Below, piece after piece: positions 50,401-56,480 of a DNA stretch of 64,000 nucleotides; positions within the stretch are counted from its first letter, which is position 1; each line of letters begins with the position of its first letter. The notes beneath the pieces were generated by a model. It saw only the letters and a program-made list of their open reading frames with translations. It had not been told where the DNA came from and did not search any database. Origin of the DNA: Candidatus Synoicihabitans palmerolidicus (GTDB taxonomy: Bacteria; Verrucomicrobiota; Verrucomicrobiia; Opitutales; Opitutaceae); NCBI GenBank assembly GCA_020809425.1, contig JAGGDC010000006.1, positions 23,603 through 87,602 on the forward strand, written 5' to 3'. Position numbers and translations under genes: made by a program.

Positions 50401-52438
50401 TCACCCGAGTGAGTTCCACCGCCAAAATTGAATCCAATCCAAGTTCGAAAAACTTCGCGGCCCACCCAACTCGCTCTACCGGGACCATCAAAACTTCCGC
50501 CACCCAAGCACGCACGCGCTCACGCAGTGAAGGTGTCGCAATTCCCGTCAAAGGTTTCTGGGATGTCGCCGTTGCCGTCGTCGATCCCTCTGCTTGAATC
50601 CTCGGGGTCGGCCCGGCAGTTGGCGAAAGCCGAATCGGAGCTCTCTCCTTCACGGCGGCCGCCTTGGGTATTTCGTTCGCCTTCACCTGCCCCATGCTCC
50701 CCGCCCGATCATACCAATAAGGATCAGTCGCAAACGGATAAGTCGGGAGATGCACACGCACAGGCTGAAATTTTTCAAAAATACTCCTCCAATCTACCAC
50801 TCCTCCTCGCACCCAACTTTCGCCCCATTGGCCCGTCAACCCGCTATCGGACCGGTCTAAGTTTGCTGCTCTTCCTTTAAATATCGTCGGTCCGTCCGTT
50901 GCCTTAGACTCCCCGGTCAAAATCGCCAAACCCGAGATCAGATCACCGCTATCCCGTGCCCAAAATGCCGCGCGCTCACCCATCGCCGAGCGCCCCACCG
51001 CCAAAGTAAATCCGATGTCGACCAAGACAGACTGCCGCCCCTCACTACGCGCCCAAATCAAAAGGTCAACTGCTCTTTGGCTCAGCGCCCGTTCCGTGCG
51101 CGCCGAGAGGACGATCCAAGCGCCCTCGGGTGATTCTGTACTCGACCGGGAAGATTTCACCGGCGCCTCTTCGACCAAACAGTGAGCGTTGGTACCGGTG
51201 AGACCGATGCCGGTAACGACGGCTCGCCGCGGGCGGCCTGCAACAGCCGACCAAGGAAATATTTCTTTACCAATCACAAAGGGCCAAGTCCCCTCGTCGA
51301 TGTCAGGATTGAGCTTCTCGAAATTTACTTGAGGCGCAAATTGCTCTCGTTGAAGTGCTCCCAACACTTTGATTAAACTCCCCATACCCGCCGCACTAAA
51401 GGCATGGCCGAGGTTGGCTTTAATCGACCCAAGTCGGCATTTAGCGCCGGCCGAGGCATGGCCGCCAAATACCGCGGCAAGAGCAGCTGCCTCAACTGGA
51501 TCCCCTTTGGGGGTTCCGGTTCCGTGAGCCTCGACGTAATCCACCTCGGCAGGCTTGACCTCCCCTTTTGCCAGCACCTCCGTCATGAGTTCCTGTTGCG
51601 CCGCCGCATTCGGTAAAGTGATGCCCGGAGTGCGTCCGTCTTGATTGCTCCCGGTCGAACGAATCACTCCGTAGATGGCGTCACCGTCATTCACCGCGTC
51701 CTCGAGCCGTTTGAGAACCATCGCCGCCACCGCTTCCCCTGGCAAAGTGCCCTTGGCCCCAGCGTCAAATGGTCGACATTCACCCGCGGCACTTAAAATC
51801 CCCGCCCCCTTCAATACTCGCACGCATTTCTCAGTGAGAAAAAGGTTCACTCCACCGACCAGAGCCAACTCAATTTCTCCGGCTCGCAATGCCGTACAAG
51901 CCATGTCCAACGCGACCAAGGAACTTGAGGAGGCCGTGTCCACGGACAGCGCCGGCCCACGCAAATTTAAAAAATGCGCCACTCTACCTGCCACAAAACA
52001 GCTGAAATTAGTCACCTCGTGGGCTTTGGGAGACCCGCCATGCGCATGCGTTAGCAAGTCATGATACTCGCCCAACATGGTGCCCACAAATACTCCGCCA
52101 CGCTTTCCAGCCAGATCCTCTGCCGCGTAACCCGCATCCTCCACTGCCCGCCAAGCTTCCTGCAAGAAGAGCCGTTGTTGCGGATCCATTACCATCGCTT
52201 CGGCCGGAGAAATTCCGAAAAACTCCGGGTCGAAACCTTCCACATCCTGCAAAAAACCACCGACTATGCCGAGTTCAGAAGCAATCTCCGGCAGTCGACC
52301 CAAATTCCAATAGCGATCACGTGCCGACGGCCTCGGCCCGACCGCACATCGACATTCAAAAAGGTTATGCCAAAGTTCCCGGGCCGAATCAGCCGAGGGG
52401 AACCGCCCGGATAGCCCTACTACGGCAACCGTGGTCAT
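45044..52438 (-). CDS. Gene A: trans-AT PKS/NRPS, loading block to glycine adenylation core (2464 aa)
   Basis: First megasynthase gene of the line. Domains by residue: KS1 (3-425, active-site Cys replaced by Ser170), three tandem ACPs (phosphopantetheine Ser670, Ser765, Ser866), KS2 (965-1385, Cys1126), ACP4 (Ser1607, in GFNSL instead of the usual GxDSL), condensation domain (about 1660-2070, intact HHLIFDG), and the large subdomain of an adenylation domain (about 2085-2464) ending just after the TGDL motif. The start is fixed by an in-frame TGA about 50 nt upstream and by the KS beginning at residue 3. No good Shine-Dalgarno is visible. The stop overlaps the start of gene B by 8 nt. No acyltransferase domain is present, so extender units must be loaded in trans. 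Likely product role: build the 3-methylcrotonyl starter and activate glycine. Domain calls are secure; the starter assignment is inference. Confidence 0.95.
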   Translation of the reverse strand: MTTVAVVGLSGRFPSADSARELWHNLFECRCAVGPRPSARDRYWNLGRLPEIASELGIVGGFLQDVEGFDPEFFGISPAEAMVMDPQQRLFLQEAWRAVEDAGYAAEDLAGKRGGVFVGTMLGEYHDLLTHAHGGSPKAHEVTNFSCFVAGRVAHFLNLRGPALSVDTASSSSLVALDMACTALRAGEIELALVGGVNLFLTEKCVRVLKGAGILSAAGECRPFDAGAKGTLPGEAVAAMVLKRLEDAVNDGDAIYGVIRSTGSNQDGRTPGITLPNAAAQQELMTEVLAKGEVKPAEVDYVEAHGTGTPKGDPVEAAALAAVFGGHASAGAKCRLGSIKANLGHAFSAAGMGSLIKVLGALQREQFAPQVNFEKLNPDIDEGTWPFVIGKEIFPWSAVAGRPRRAVVTGIGLTGTNAHCLVEEAPVKSSRSSTESPEGAWIVLSARTERALSQRAVDLLIWARSEGRQSVLVDIGFTLAVGRSAMGERAAFWARDSGDLISGLAILTGESKATDGPTIFKGRAANLDRSDSGLTGQWGESWVRGGVVDWRSIFEKFQPVRVHLPTYPFATDPYWYDRAGSMGQVKANEIPKAAAVKERAPIRLSPTAGPTPRIQAEGSTTATATSQKPLTGIATPSLRERVRAWVAEVLMVPVERVGWAAKFFELGLDSILAVELTRVINATPGFSLSAARLYDFPTVNALAAHLATLDGRAVVPLAVNPRRRAVVSTELTLATTVRELIASILFVPVERLTRAARFSELGLDSILAVELVKVINQKFAVTVPAARFYDFATVGEFVAFIVAEVESVPPLEAVPELGDSGPKSKVASGVGAGVGETVIRLIADTLLMKKSRVTPDRAFSELGLDSLLTVELAKKLSAEFGVTMTSSMLYEQVTPRRLSTFLTEITTPATSLGASITDTPVARSGPVKLQPVSGFSAIAVKSPVRPRIQTTTRAAGVDTVASFSPMAVVGYSGRFPGAQNTEAFWELLINKRSMLSEVPAERRALGDESAETGAVPARWGAFLESVDEFDAGFFNLSPAEAERMDPQHRILMQEAWHALEHAGYAPEALAGRRCGVVIGCTPSGYENGIPDQDGQNYTGNTMSVLPARIAYLLDWHGPSFVVDTACASFFSALDLACASLARGESDLMLVGAGHVTIGESLRSEVSGIGLLSATGTCRSFDEAADGWVMGEAAGAVVVKRLEDAERDGDTIHGVIRGCGVNQDGAKNGLLAPHSASQSALQRRVRETAGVKPESIDYIEVHGMASPLGDEVEVLALKDGYSSSSTTPGRCVLSTLKPNIGHAMGGAGMASLIKVLLALRKQKLPPMIAPIRLNPALGLEASPFVLNTELRDWPVGSAGRRRAAVNGQSALGVNGHVIIDEWVDNRMSDSAESGRVILVLSAATAPQLITVAERLDEALKEMDDTALADVSFTLQTGRRALTERLAFVATSVAEARANLRDFATGRSRLEMHRRRTEEVESGLAMLVEGPEGAELVAAAINAGSLDKLARLWVHGVSIDWNLLHRGRRLRRVPLPLYPFSRDRYWLQAKVNRQSPVVTPVTIGSAASETPRGNESLEDLLVGVIERLLQAPPGMVTADRELVRVGFNSLHVLRAVDRLAQLTGRTVPAKWFFEARNLSELAERIKREPPPALGPRTASASRAVAGWAGEVSDGQRALWRWQKDRPANRAFYVPFAVRWPEVPDATSLERALRVVAAEQPALRTRFVVRDDDVRVVVAAEPEVRVVRENWRGDEAALIRGLHELSNMPLGGDTEVLWRAHLIEHVTGAVLHVTFHHLIFDGHSAQLFFSRLEEVYDKLMRGEEPVVEPSSGLEAYGAAEAMYLESDTAKLDRDYWLQRFPKGFQPVFPANGDIKDSGGEMERLVIPDALVKAIAGVAAKAQVSPQGVVLTALLEVLSTELGRDRASLAVATDLRVSEGELSSIGYAVNLIPVAADRDTTGRFDQRCARVFGNLLDGLSHRRFPFRKLSLALAELTGDPARCTLDVGFYFQTWQVENHGRLVDGLIPEVHQVGEFPLVFEVVQNTGDWVLNVKFRPAVIAPTQARSLAAALVRGLRERTGADGSFSYPEGNVHDLITAQVQRSAAAPAVYFAGSTVTYAELEKKANQMARRLIVLGVDPEDLVAVALLRGVDLLVGLLAVWKAGASYVPIDPTYPPDRCEQIVSDAGCRYYLTHGRVSFRPEGVTVIDVDREKEFLAEESEDAPNVTVPPSRAAYVIFTSGSTGRPKGVRVSHRNVVHFLHSMRERPGCVVTDRVLALTTICFDIAVLELFLPLVVGASVEIVSEEVVKSGRRLREKLEGGEVTLVQATPATWKMLLAAELGPIPQVKALCGGEAWTTDLAVPLLERVGSLWNMYGPTETTVWSSVDQVRQGEPIRLGEPVGNTEFHVLDEQFQPVARGEVGELFIGGDGVALGYHGNQEFTQERFVRLPDVTTGKLYRTGDLVRHV
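47500..49550 (-). other. KS2-ACP4: starter extension step feeding the condensation domain
   Basis: KS2 has the nucleophile (TACASF, Cys1126) and both histidines, but its first His motif reads HGMASPLGDE instead of HGTGTxLGDP. ACP4 reads GFNSL, with Asn replacing the conserved Asp before the modified Ser. If the line makes palmerolide, this step would add one malonyl unit to acetyl, and the acetoacetyl group would be beta-methylated by an HMG-synthase cassette that is not in the window. A non-elongating transfer role is an alternative, because of the altered histidine motif. Confidence 0.7.
49730..52438 (-). other. Loading block: KS with Cys-to-Ser, then three tandem ACPs
   Basis: KS1 reads TASSSS where elongating KSs read TACSSS; the codon at 51929-51931 is TCC. 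The two catalytic histidine motifs (EAHGTGT and the NLGHAF region) are retained. KSs that keep the histidines but lose the Cys typically decarboxylate malonyl-ACP instead of condensing; free-standing decarboxylases of HMG-synthase cassettes carry this same Ser. Three ACPs follow, two with LGLDSI and one with LGLDSL. Tandem ACPs are common at beta-branching steps, but none has the Trp six residues after the Ser that often marks beta-branching ACPs (Leu in all three). Inferred role: supply acetyl for the 3-methylcrotonyl starter. Confidence 0.8.
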
Positions 52439-52468
52439 AATATTCGCGGATCTCGTGGGAAATGAGGG

Positions 52469-52642
52469 TCATCGCCTTTTCGGTCGCGGTGCTCCCCCGA
52501 TCAACGTCAACAGACCGATCAGTGGAGTCACCAACAATGAAAAGATAAAATAACCAGAAAAACCAAACACACGATTGCGTCCAGCGATGCCCATTAAAAG
52601 ACACAACAAAACGTAGCTGAAAATCAGCGTTGCCGTAACCAT
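52469..52642 (-). CDS. Small two-helix membrane protein (57 aa)
   Basis: Reading the minus strand from ATG at 52640-52642 gives a 57-residue protein with two hydrophobic stretches (about residues 3-20 and 28-49) separated by a short basic turn (GRNR), and a basic tail (RPKRR). It has the look of small inner-membrane proteins of unknown function common in Bacteroidetes and Verrucomicrobia. It is 30 bp upstream of gene A and 59 bp downstream of the DUF697-type gene, all in the same direction, so it may share their transcript. No clear Shine-Dalgarno. A longer ORF in another frame covers the same bases but encodes a compositionally implausible protein. Function unknown. Confidence 0.6.
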   Translation of the reverse strand: MVTATLIFSYVLLCLLMGIAGRNRVFGFSGYFIFSLLVTPLIGLLTLIGGAPRPKRR

Positions 52643-52701
52643 CGGGACTTTTATTCGACCGTTGTTCGATCAAGCAGAAGTCGGAACCGCTTCAGTCGCA
52701 C

Positions 52702-53193
52702 CTACGCACCTACCTTGTACTGATCGGTGAAGAAGCTGCGAACATTCAAAACTTTCCGGTCGAGCAATGTGCCTCCCTCTTCGAAATGCTTCACAAAGAC
52801 CCGTCCGATAGCATACGTGACACCACCAGCTACCGCCGGGACCGCAATCCAAGCACCAACCGTTGCGCCCACCCAGGGGATAAACTTGAACAGCGATCCA
52901 ACCACCCCTGCCGTAATCGCTCGCGCACTAAGAGTTCCTACGAGAGCAACAACGAGATTACGGGCGAGATGCCGCTGAAATTTAACTTCGTAAAGGGTTG
53001 AAAGTTGCTTGATCATGAGCACCTGGAACGTAACCACACCCACCAAATCAACGAAGGGTACAGGGACTATGCCCGAGCCACCTGCACAATACATATTCTT
53101 CTTAACTATGGCATAGGCAGAGGCGATTCGATCCTCGTCCGAGGTGACAGGGATAGCTTGTTTGGCGGCATCGCCACGAGTTGCTTTCGGCAT
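52702..53193 (-). CDS. DUF697-type membrane protein (163 aa)
   Basis: Start chosen at the MPKATRG methionine because AAAGGA sits 7 nt upstream; a longer form starting at 53,295 adds an implausible Cys/Ser-rich leader. Residues 20-65 form an amphipathic region ending in a hydrophobic stretch (VPVPFVDLVGVVTFQVLMI). Residues 80-130 are hydrophobic and glycine-rich with two or three membrane segments, followed by a charged tail. This layout matches DUF697 proteins, which are membrane-associated and often linked with GTPases. No GTPase lies next to it here. It is the first gene of an apparent three-gene same-strand run leading into the PKS; a link to polyketide production is only positional. Confidence 0.7.
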   Translation of the reverse strand: MPKATRGDAAKQAIPVTSDEDRIASAYAIVKKNMYCAGGSGIVPVPFVDLVGVVTFQVLMIKQLSTLYEVKFQRHLARNLVVALVGTLSARAITAGVVGSLFKFIPWVGATVGAWIAVPAVAGGVTYAIGRVFVKHFEEGGTLLDRKVLNVRSFFTDQYKVGA

Positions 53194-53200
53194 GATATTT

Positions 53201-53206
53201 TCCTTT
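53201..53206 (-). promoter_or_regulatory. Ribosome binding site of the DUF697-type gene
   Basis: AAAGGA with a 7-nt spacer to ATG at 53191-53193; decides the start of that gene. Confidence 0.65.
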
Positions 53207-53231
53207 CTAACGGGTCTGAACGATGAGTCGA

Positions 53232-53260
53232 ATAATAGAGACCTAATAGACATGCATGAA
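53232..53260 (-). promoter_or_regulatory. Possible promoter upstream of the DUF697/PKS run
   Basis: On the minus strand, TATTAT (53232-53237, 5 of 6 to the -10 consensus) lies 17 bp after a weak TTCATG -35-like hexamer (53255-53260), about 40 bp before the DUF697 start. This is the only sizeable gap before the run, squeezed between that gene and the IS630 end. Weak by eye. Confidence 0.25.
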
Positions 53261-53311
53261 CATGGGCAAGAAATACTTGAGCCTATGTTTTTCAATGAGT
53301 CGCCTCACTAA

Positions 53312-53341
53312 TATCGAGTGGATTAAGTAAGCGTAATAATT
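53312..53341 (+). repeat. IS630 left inverted repeat
   Basis: Pairs with 54433-54463 in reverse complement, with about 24 of 30 positions matching by eye. The outermost TA is the presumed target dinucleotide. Confidence 0.7.
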
Positions 53342-54461
53342 AAAATCGGGACAATGGGACGCCCCACCAACACCACCAACACCAATCAGCATGCGCCCGG
53401 AAGAACGCGACCAGCTTGAAGAGATGATTCGGCAGCCAAAAGCGCAGGCGCGATATGTGGAGAGAGCTCGTATCGTGCTCTGGGCGGCGGAAGGGCAACG
53501 TAACAAGCAGATTGCGCAGCGGCTCGGGACGCGGGAGGCGCGGGTGAGCCGGTGGCGCACGCGCTTCGAGCGGGAAGGACTGGAGGGGTTGCACGACGCG
53601 CCCCGATTGGGCCGCCCGCCGCGCAAAGAGGGCGAGGACTTACAAGCCCGGGTGCTGGCCCCACTTGACGAACCCCGAACCCGCGCCGGAAGGATTTGCC
53701 CGCTGGAACGGAGAGTTGTTGGCCCGTGCGCTTGGCAATGCTTCAGCCGATCAGGTTTGGTCCGTGCTGCGCCATTTGGGCATCAGCCTGGAGCGCCGTC
53801 GCAGTTGGTGCGTTTCGACCGATCCGCAGTTTTCCGCCAAGGCCGTCGATGTCGTGGGACTGTACCTGGCCCCCCCCGTGCCATGCGGTGGTGCTCACTG
53901 TCGACGCAAAGCCCGGCATGCAAGCCCTGGTGCCGTCCCAGGGATACTTGCGCCTGCCCAATGCGCGGGCAATGACCGGATTCGCTCGCGACTTCAAACG
54001 TCACGACTTCAACACTTTACTCGCGGCCTTCGAGACAGCGACCGGACGAGTTATGGGCGGACATTTTCGCCGCAAGCGGCGGGACGAATTTGTCGACTTC
54101 TTGGATCGGCTGGTTGTGGCCTACCCCGCGCCAACCCTCCACCTGATCCTCGACCACCTGAACACCCGACTGCCCGGACCACAGCACCCGTGGCGCCGAC
54201 GCCATCCTCAGATCCATTTTTACTTCACCCCGACCCACTCCTTCTTGGCTCAATCAGATTGCAGTGTGGCTCTCCATCCTCACCCCCCAAGCCCTGCCCA
54301 GCGCGAGTTTCACCAGCGCCGACCAACTCACCAAAGCCATCGACTCCTTCATCGCCGCCTACAACGACCGCGCCGTTCCCTTCCGTTCCCTTCCGTTGGA
54401 CCAAGGTTCGCGTCGAACCAAAAACCACCAACAAGTAATTACGCTAACTTAATTAACTAGA
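53314..54461 (+). mobile_element. IS630-family insertion sequence (degenerate), about 1.15 kb
   Basis: Bounded by imperfect inverted repeats of about 30 bp (left 53312-53341, right 54433-54463; shared core ATTAAGT(A/T)AGCGTAAT) and flanked on both sides by TA, the target typical of IS630/Tc1-mariner elements. It contains one transposase gene with several frameshifts, so it is probably immobile on its own. It sits about 120 bp upstream of the DUF697-type gene. Confidence 0.8.
53391..54440 (+). pseudogene. IS630 transposase, at least three frameshifts
   Basis: The protein can be followed through successive frames. The N-terminal helix-turn-helix (MRPEERDQLEEMIRQ to GRPPRKEGED) is in the first frame to about 53,680. 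The next part (ARWNGELLARALG, RRRSWCVSTD, VVGLYLAPP) is in a second frame to a C-run at about 53,870. AVVLTVDAKPG, the GYLRLPN region and LILDHLNTR are in a third frame to about 54,250. NQIAVWLSIL and SFTSADQLTKAIDSFIAAYN return to the first frame. The first two catalytic Asp blocks (VDAKP, LDHLN) are recognisable although altered. The gene cannot make a full transposase. Confidence 0.85.
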
Positions 54462-54463
54462 TA
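54433..54463 (-). repeat. IS630 right inverted repeat
   Basis: Reverse complement begins TATCTAGTTAATTAAG and matches the left repeat TATCGAGTGGATTAAG; lies just after the end of the transposase reading frame. Confidence 0.7.
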
Positions 54464-54735
54464 CCAACTACGCCGATACGCCGATATTCATCACGACACC
54501 GTCCGTCTATCCCACGCCAGTGAACACCCATTGCCCCTGTATAAGGATTCCGTCATGGTTGCAAATTTACCCCCCGAATGGCGCAGGCAGTTACGAACTT
54601 TGAGGTGGACCCCGTCGGTTGGACAGGTCGGGCGGATTTATAGTTATGGTTTCTGGTTTTTCTGACCAAGCATAAAAGATAATGGAGGGGAGCAGGGGAG
54701 GAAGCGTGGCTTCCTCCCCGCTCGGATAGCCGCCG

Positions 54736-55628
54736 TCAGGCGGCGGCTTGGTCGAGTTGTGCGTGGTAGACCTCGGATGGTGTTTGGCGGCCGTGGGCGG
54801 AGTGCGGTCGTCGGTCGTTGTAGAACAGCAAGTAGGTCTCCAAGTTGGCATGGGCCTCGACCATCGTCTCATAGCGTTTCAGATAGACTTTCTCGTATTT
54901 GACGCTGCGCCACAGGCGTTCGACCAAGACATTGTCCAAGCACCGTCCTTTGCCGTCCATCGACAGTCGCACGCCGGCGGCCAACAATGGCTGGGTGAAC
55001 TCGGCGCTGGTAAACTGGCAGCCTTGGTCGGTGTTGAAAATCTCCGGCTTGCCGTAAATCGCCTTCGCGCGCTGCACCGCACGCAAAACGACGCATCGAG
55101 CGTGTTGGACAGTGCCCATGCGAGCACCATCCGCGAGTGCCAGTCGATCACCGCACACAGGTAAACGAAGCCACCGCACGCCGGGATGTAGGTGATATCT
55201 GTTGCCCACCCTTGATTCGACCTTTCAACCTTCAGCGTTCGCAGCAGATACGGGTAGATCTGAGGAGAGGCCGCTTTCTTCGACAGACTCGGTTTTGGAT
55301 AGATCGCCGTGAGTCCCATTAATCCCATTAATCGCATCAATCGTCGCACCCGTTTACGGTTCACCACGTGTCCTTCGCGTTGCAACCAACGGGTCATTTG
55401 GCGGCTACCAAAGAACGGTGACTCGAGGTAGATCTCGTCGATCTGTTTCATCAACGCCAGGTCCGCTTCCTTCGGTGGCTTCGGGTGGTGGTAGTAGGTT
55501 GAGCGTGGCAGCTCCAACAGTTCGCACTGCCGGGCCACACTCAGCTTCGGATGCTCGGTTTCGATCATGCTGCGGCGCTCCTTACTCTCCAAATGGGCCA
55601 ACTTTTTTTTGAGCCCCTCGAGCTCCAT
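54736..55628 (-). pseudogene. IS3 orfB transposase (DDE), one frameshift
   Basis: From 55,628 the frame gives KLSVARQCELLELPRSTYY, the HTH_21-type region, and ATDITYIP with the first catalytic Asp. Near 55,090 it shifts by one base into the frame holding PEIFNTDQGCQFTSAEF (second Asp) and RCLDNVLVERLWRSVKYE (Glu), ending at 54,736. All three catalytic residues are present but not in one frame. A natural start would be nearer the ETEHPKL region (55,568). Confidence 0.85.
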
Positions 55629-55629
55629 C

Positions 55630-55884
55630 TGCAGCTGCCCGATCCGCGCATACAGTTCCTTTTCTTTCTTTGCGATTCCGCTCGATCTCGTCGCGCACCT
55701 GCGCCGAGGGCTTCGCGAAGACCTCCGGCAACCGCTCGGACACCTCCTTCTTCCACTGACTCACTTGCACCGGATGCACCTCGTGACGCTGCGCGATTAC
55801 GTGGATCGGCTCGATTCCCTTGAGGGCTTCGAGCCCTACTTTCGCTGTGAACTCGACACTGAAGGCACGTCGTTGCTTCGACAT
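55630..55884 (-). pseudogene. IS3 orfA (helix-turn-helix)
   Basis: Starts MSKQRRAFSVEFTAKVGLEA and continues through a typical IS3 orfA helix-turn-helix (VHPVQVSQWKKEV). Near 55,670, at an AAAGAAAGAAAAGG tract, the frame that would continue with KELYARIGQLQMELEGLKKK lies +1 from the orfA frame. The usual IS3 programmed shift is -1, so this looks like an indel rather than recoding. The tract could nevertheless be slippery. Confidence 0.75.
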
Positions 55885-56054
55885 ATTGGACTCCTTTGGG
55901 ATTTAATCATCCCTCCTGTCCAACTTCATGGGTCCACCTCACTTGCCATTTTGCGGGCCGTGATTTCACAACTTACTTACACTACAAGCTACCCCGACAA
56001 ATCACGAGAGGGGCACGCCGTACCCATAAAACAAGAAAAGAAGATAATTTGTGA

Positions 56055-56300
56055 AAAAATTGAGCCGGCGCCTACTCCCTTCAATTACTTCCTCACAAGT
56101 CTTCATTGACCAAAGGCCCATGGGAAAATAATTTTCTTCCTCACCGAATCATCACGCGAACCCTACGGAAGGTGTAGTAAACTGTGACTAGTCATTTAAC
56201 AGGTCCCATACCCCACTATTATTACTATTTATTCACCCCCAAAGGGGTGTAGGGAAATAGACCGGGCCAGCGGGAGGGAGAAAGGGTGCTCGGCCCAGGC
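56055..56300. other. AT-rich non-coding gap
   Basis: About 250 bp between the interrupted small ORF and the transposase tail. Nothing beyond short AT-rich runs and a CCCC/GGGG mini-palindrome near 56,240; no gene, RNA or clear terminator recognised. Confidence 0.5.
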
Positions 56301-56480
56301 GACCGAGGTAGAACCTTTCGATTGGCCAACGTTGGCGATAAGTCTCGGCGAGTACCGTGGCCGGCGCATCCCACAGATTAGTCCAACATGCCATGCGTCG
56401 TTGGTGCTCTTGATCGTAGAGGCTGACCCCACTTGGAGCTTCCCCTGCCCGCTCAATCGCGACAGTGATTTCTTCGACCC
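56300..56480 (-). pseudogene. IS4-type transposase C-terminal fragment
   Basis: The minus strand encodes SGVSLYDQEHQRRM, then TNLWDAPATVLAETYRQRWP and IERFY, a pattern typical of the C-terminal Y-R-E region of IS4-like transposases. The match ends abruptly at about 56,305, and the upstream side is cut by the start of the next gene at 56,481. Only about 55 residues survive, so this is a remnant. Confidence 0.65.

Larger units (their letters stand above)
54601..55941 (-). mobile_element. IS3-family insertion sequence, 1341 bp, degenerate
   Basis: Terminal inverted repeats share TGAGGTGGACCC and GTTGGACAGG (left end from 54601, right end to 55941, reverse complemented). CTT at 54598-54600 and 55942-55944 is a 3-bp target duplication typical of IS3 elements. 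Inside are an orfA-like helix-turn-helix gene and an orfB integrase-like gene, both read on the minus strand and both frame-disrupted. Confidence 0.88.
54555..56054 (+). pseudogene. Small ORF (51 aa) interrupted by the IS3 element
   Basis: Bases 54555-54600 start an ORF (MVANLPPEWRRQLRT) with AAGGA 7 nt upstream. Removing the IS3 element and one copy of its 3-bp target duplication joins 54600 to 55945 and continues the same frame through AGRDFTTYLHYKLPRQITRG to a TGA at 56052-56054. The good ribosome binding site and the clean rejoining suggest a real small gene before insertion. The protein is basic; I do not recognise it, and its length makes chance possible. Confidence 0.45.

Noticed and set aside
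1..52438. Hundreds of plus- and minus-strand ORFs of 60-300 residues inside the PKS genes
   Set aside because: They lie in alternative frames of long, domain-rich reading frames, have Arg/Pro/Ser-biased composition and show no family motifs.
1..52438. Possible integrated acyltransferase or enoylreductase domains
   Set aside because: No AT serine-hydrolase signature or ER cofactor motif was seen between KS and ACP in any module; the spacing after KS fits the usual post-KS linker.
1..52438. Mandelalide-type cluster from a related ascidian verrucomicrobial symbiont
   Set aside because: Mandelalides lack nitrogen, whereas this line has a full condensation-adenylation-PCP set with a glycine code.
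52389..52673. 94-residue minus-strand ORF overlapping the start of gene A
   Set aside because: A different frame over the same bases gives a coherent two-helix membrane protein that ends before gene A; the longer ORF has an irregular composition and overlaps the KS coding sequence.
53194..53295. N-terminal extension of the DUF697-type protein
   Set aside because: The extension is Cys/Ser-rich without family likeness, and a good ribosome binding site precedes the internal Met.
55600..55700. Standard programmed -1 frameshift between IS3 orfA and orfB
   Set aside because: The downstream frame is +1 relative to orfA, and orfB has an independent frameshift near 55,090, so ordinary decay explains it better.
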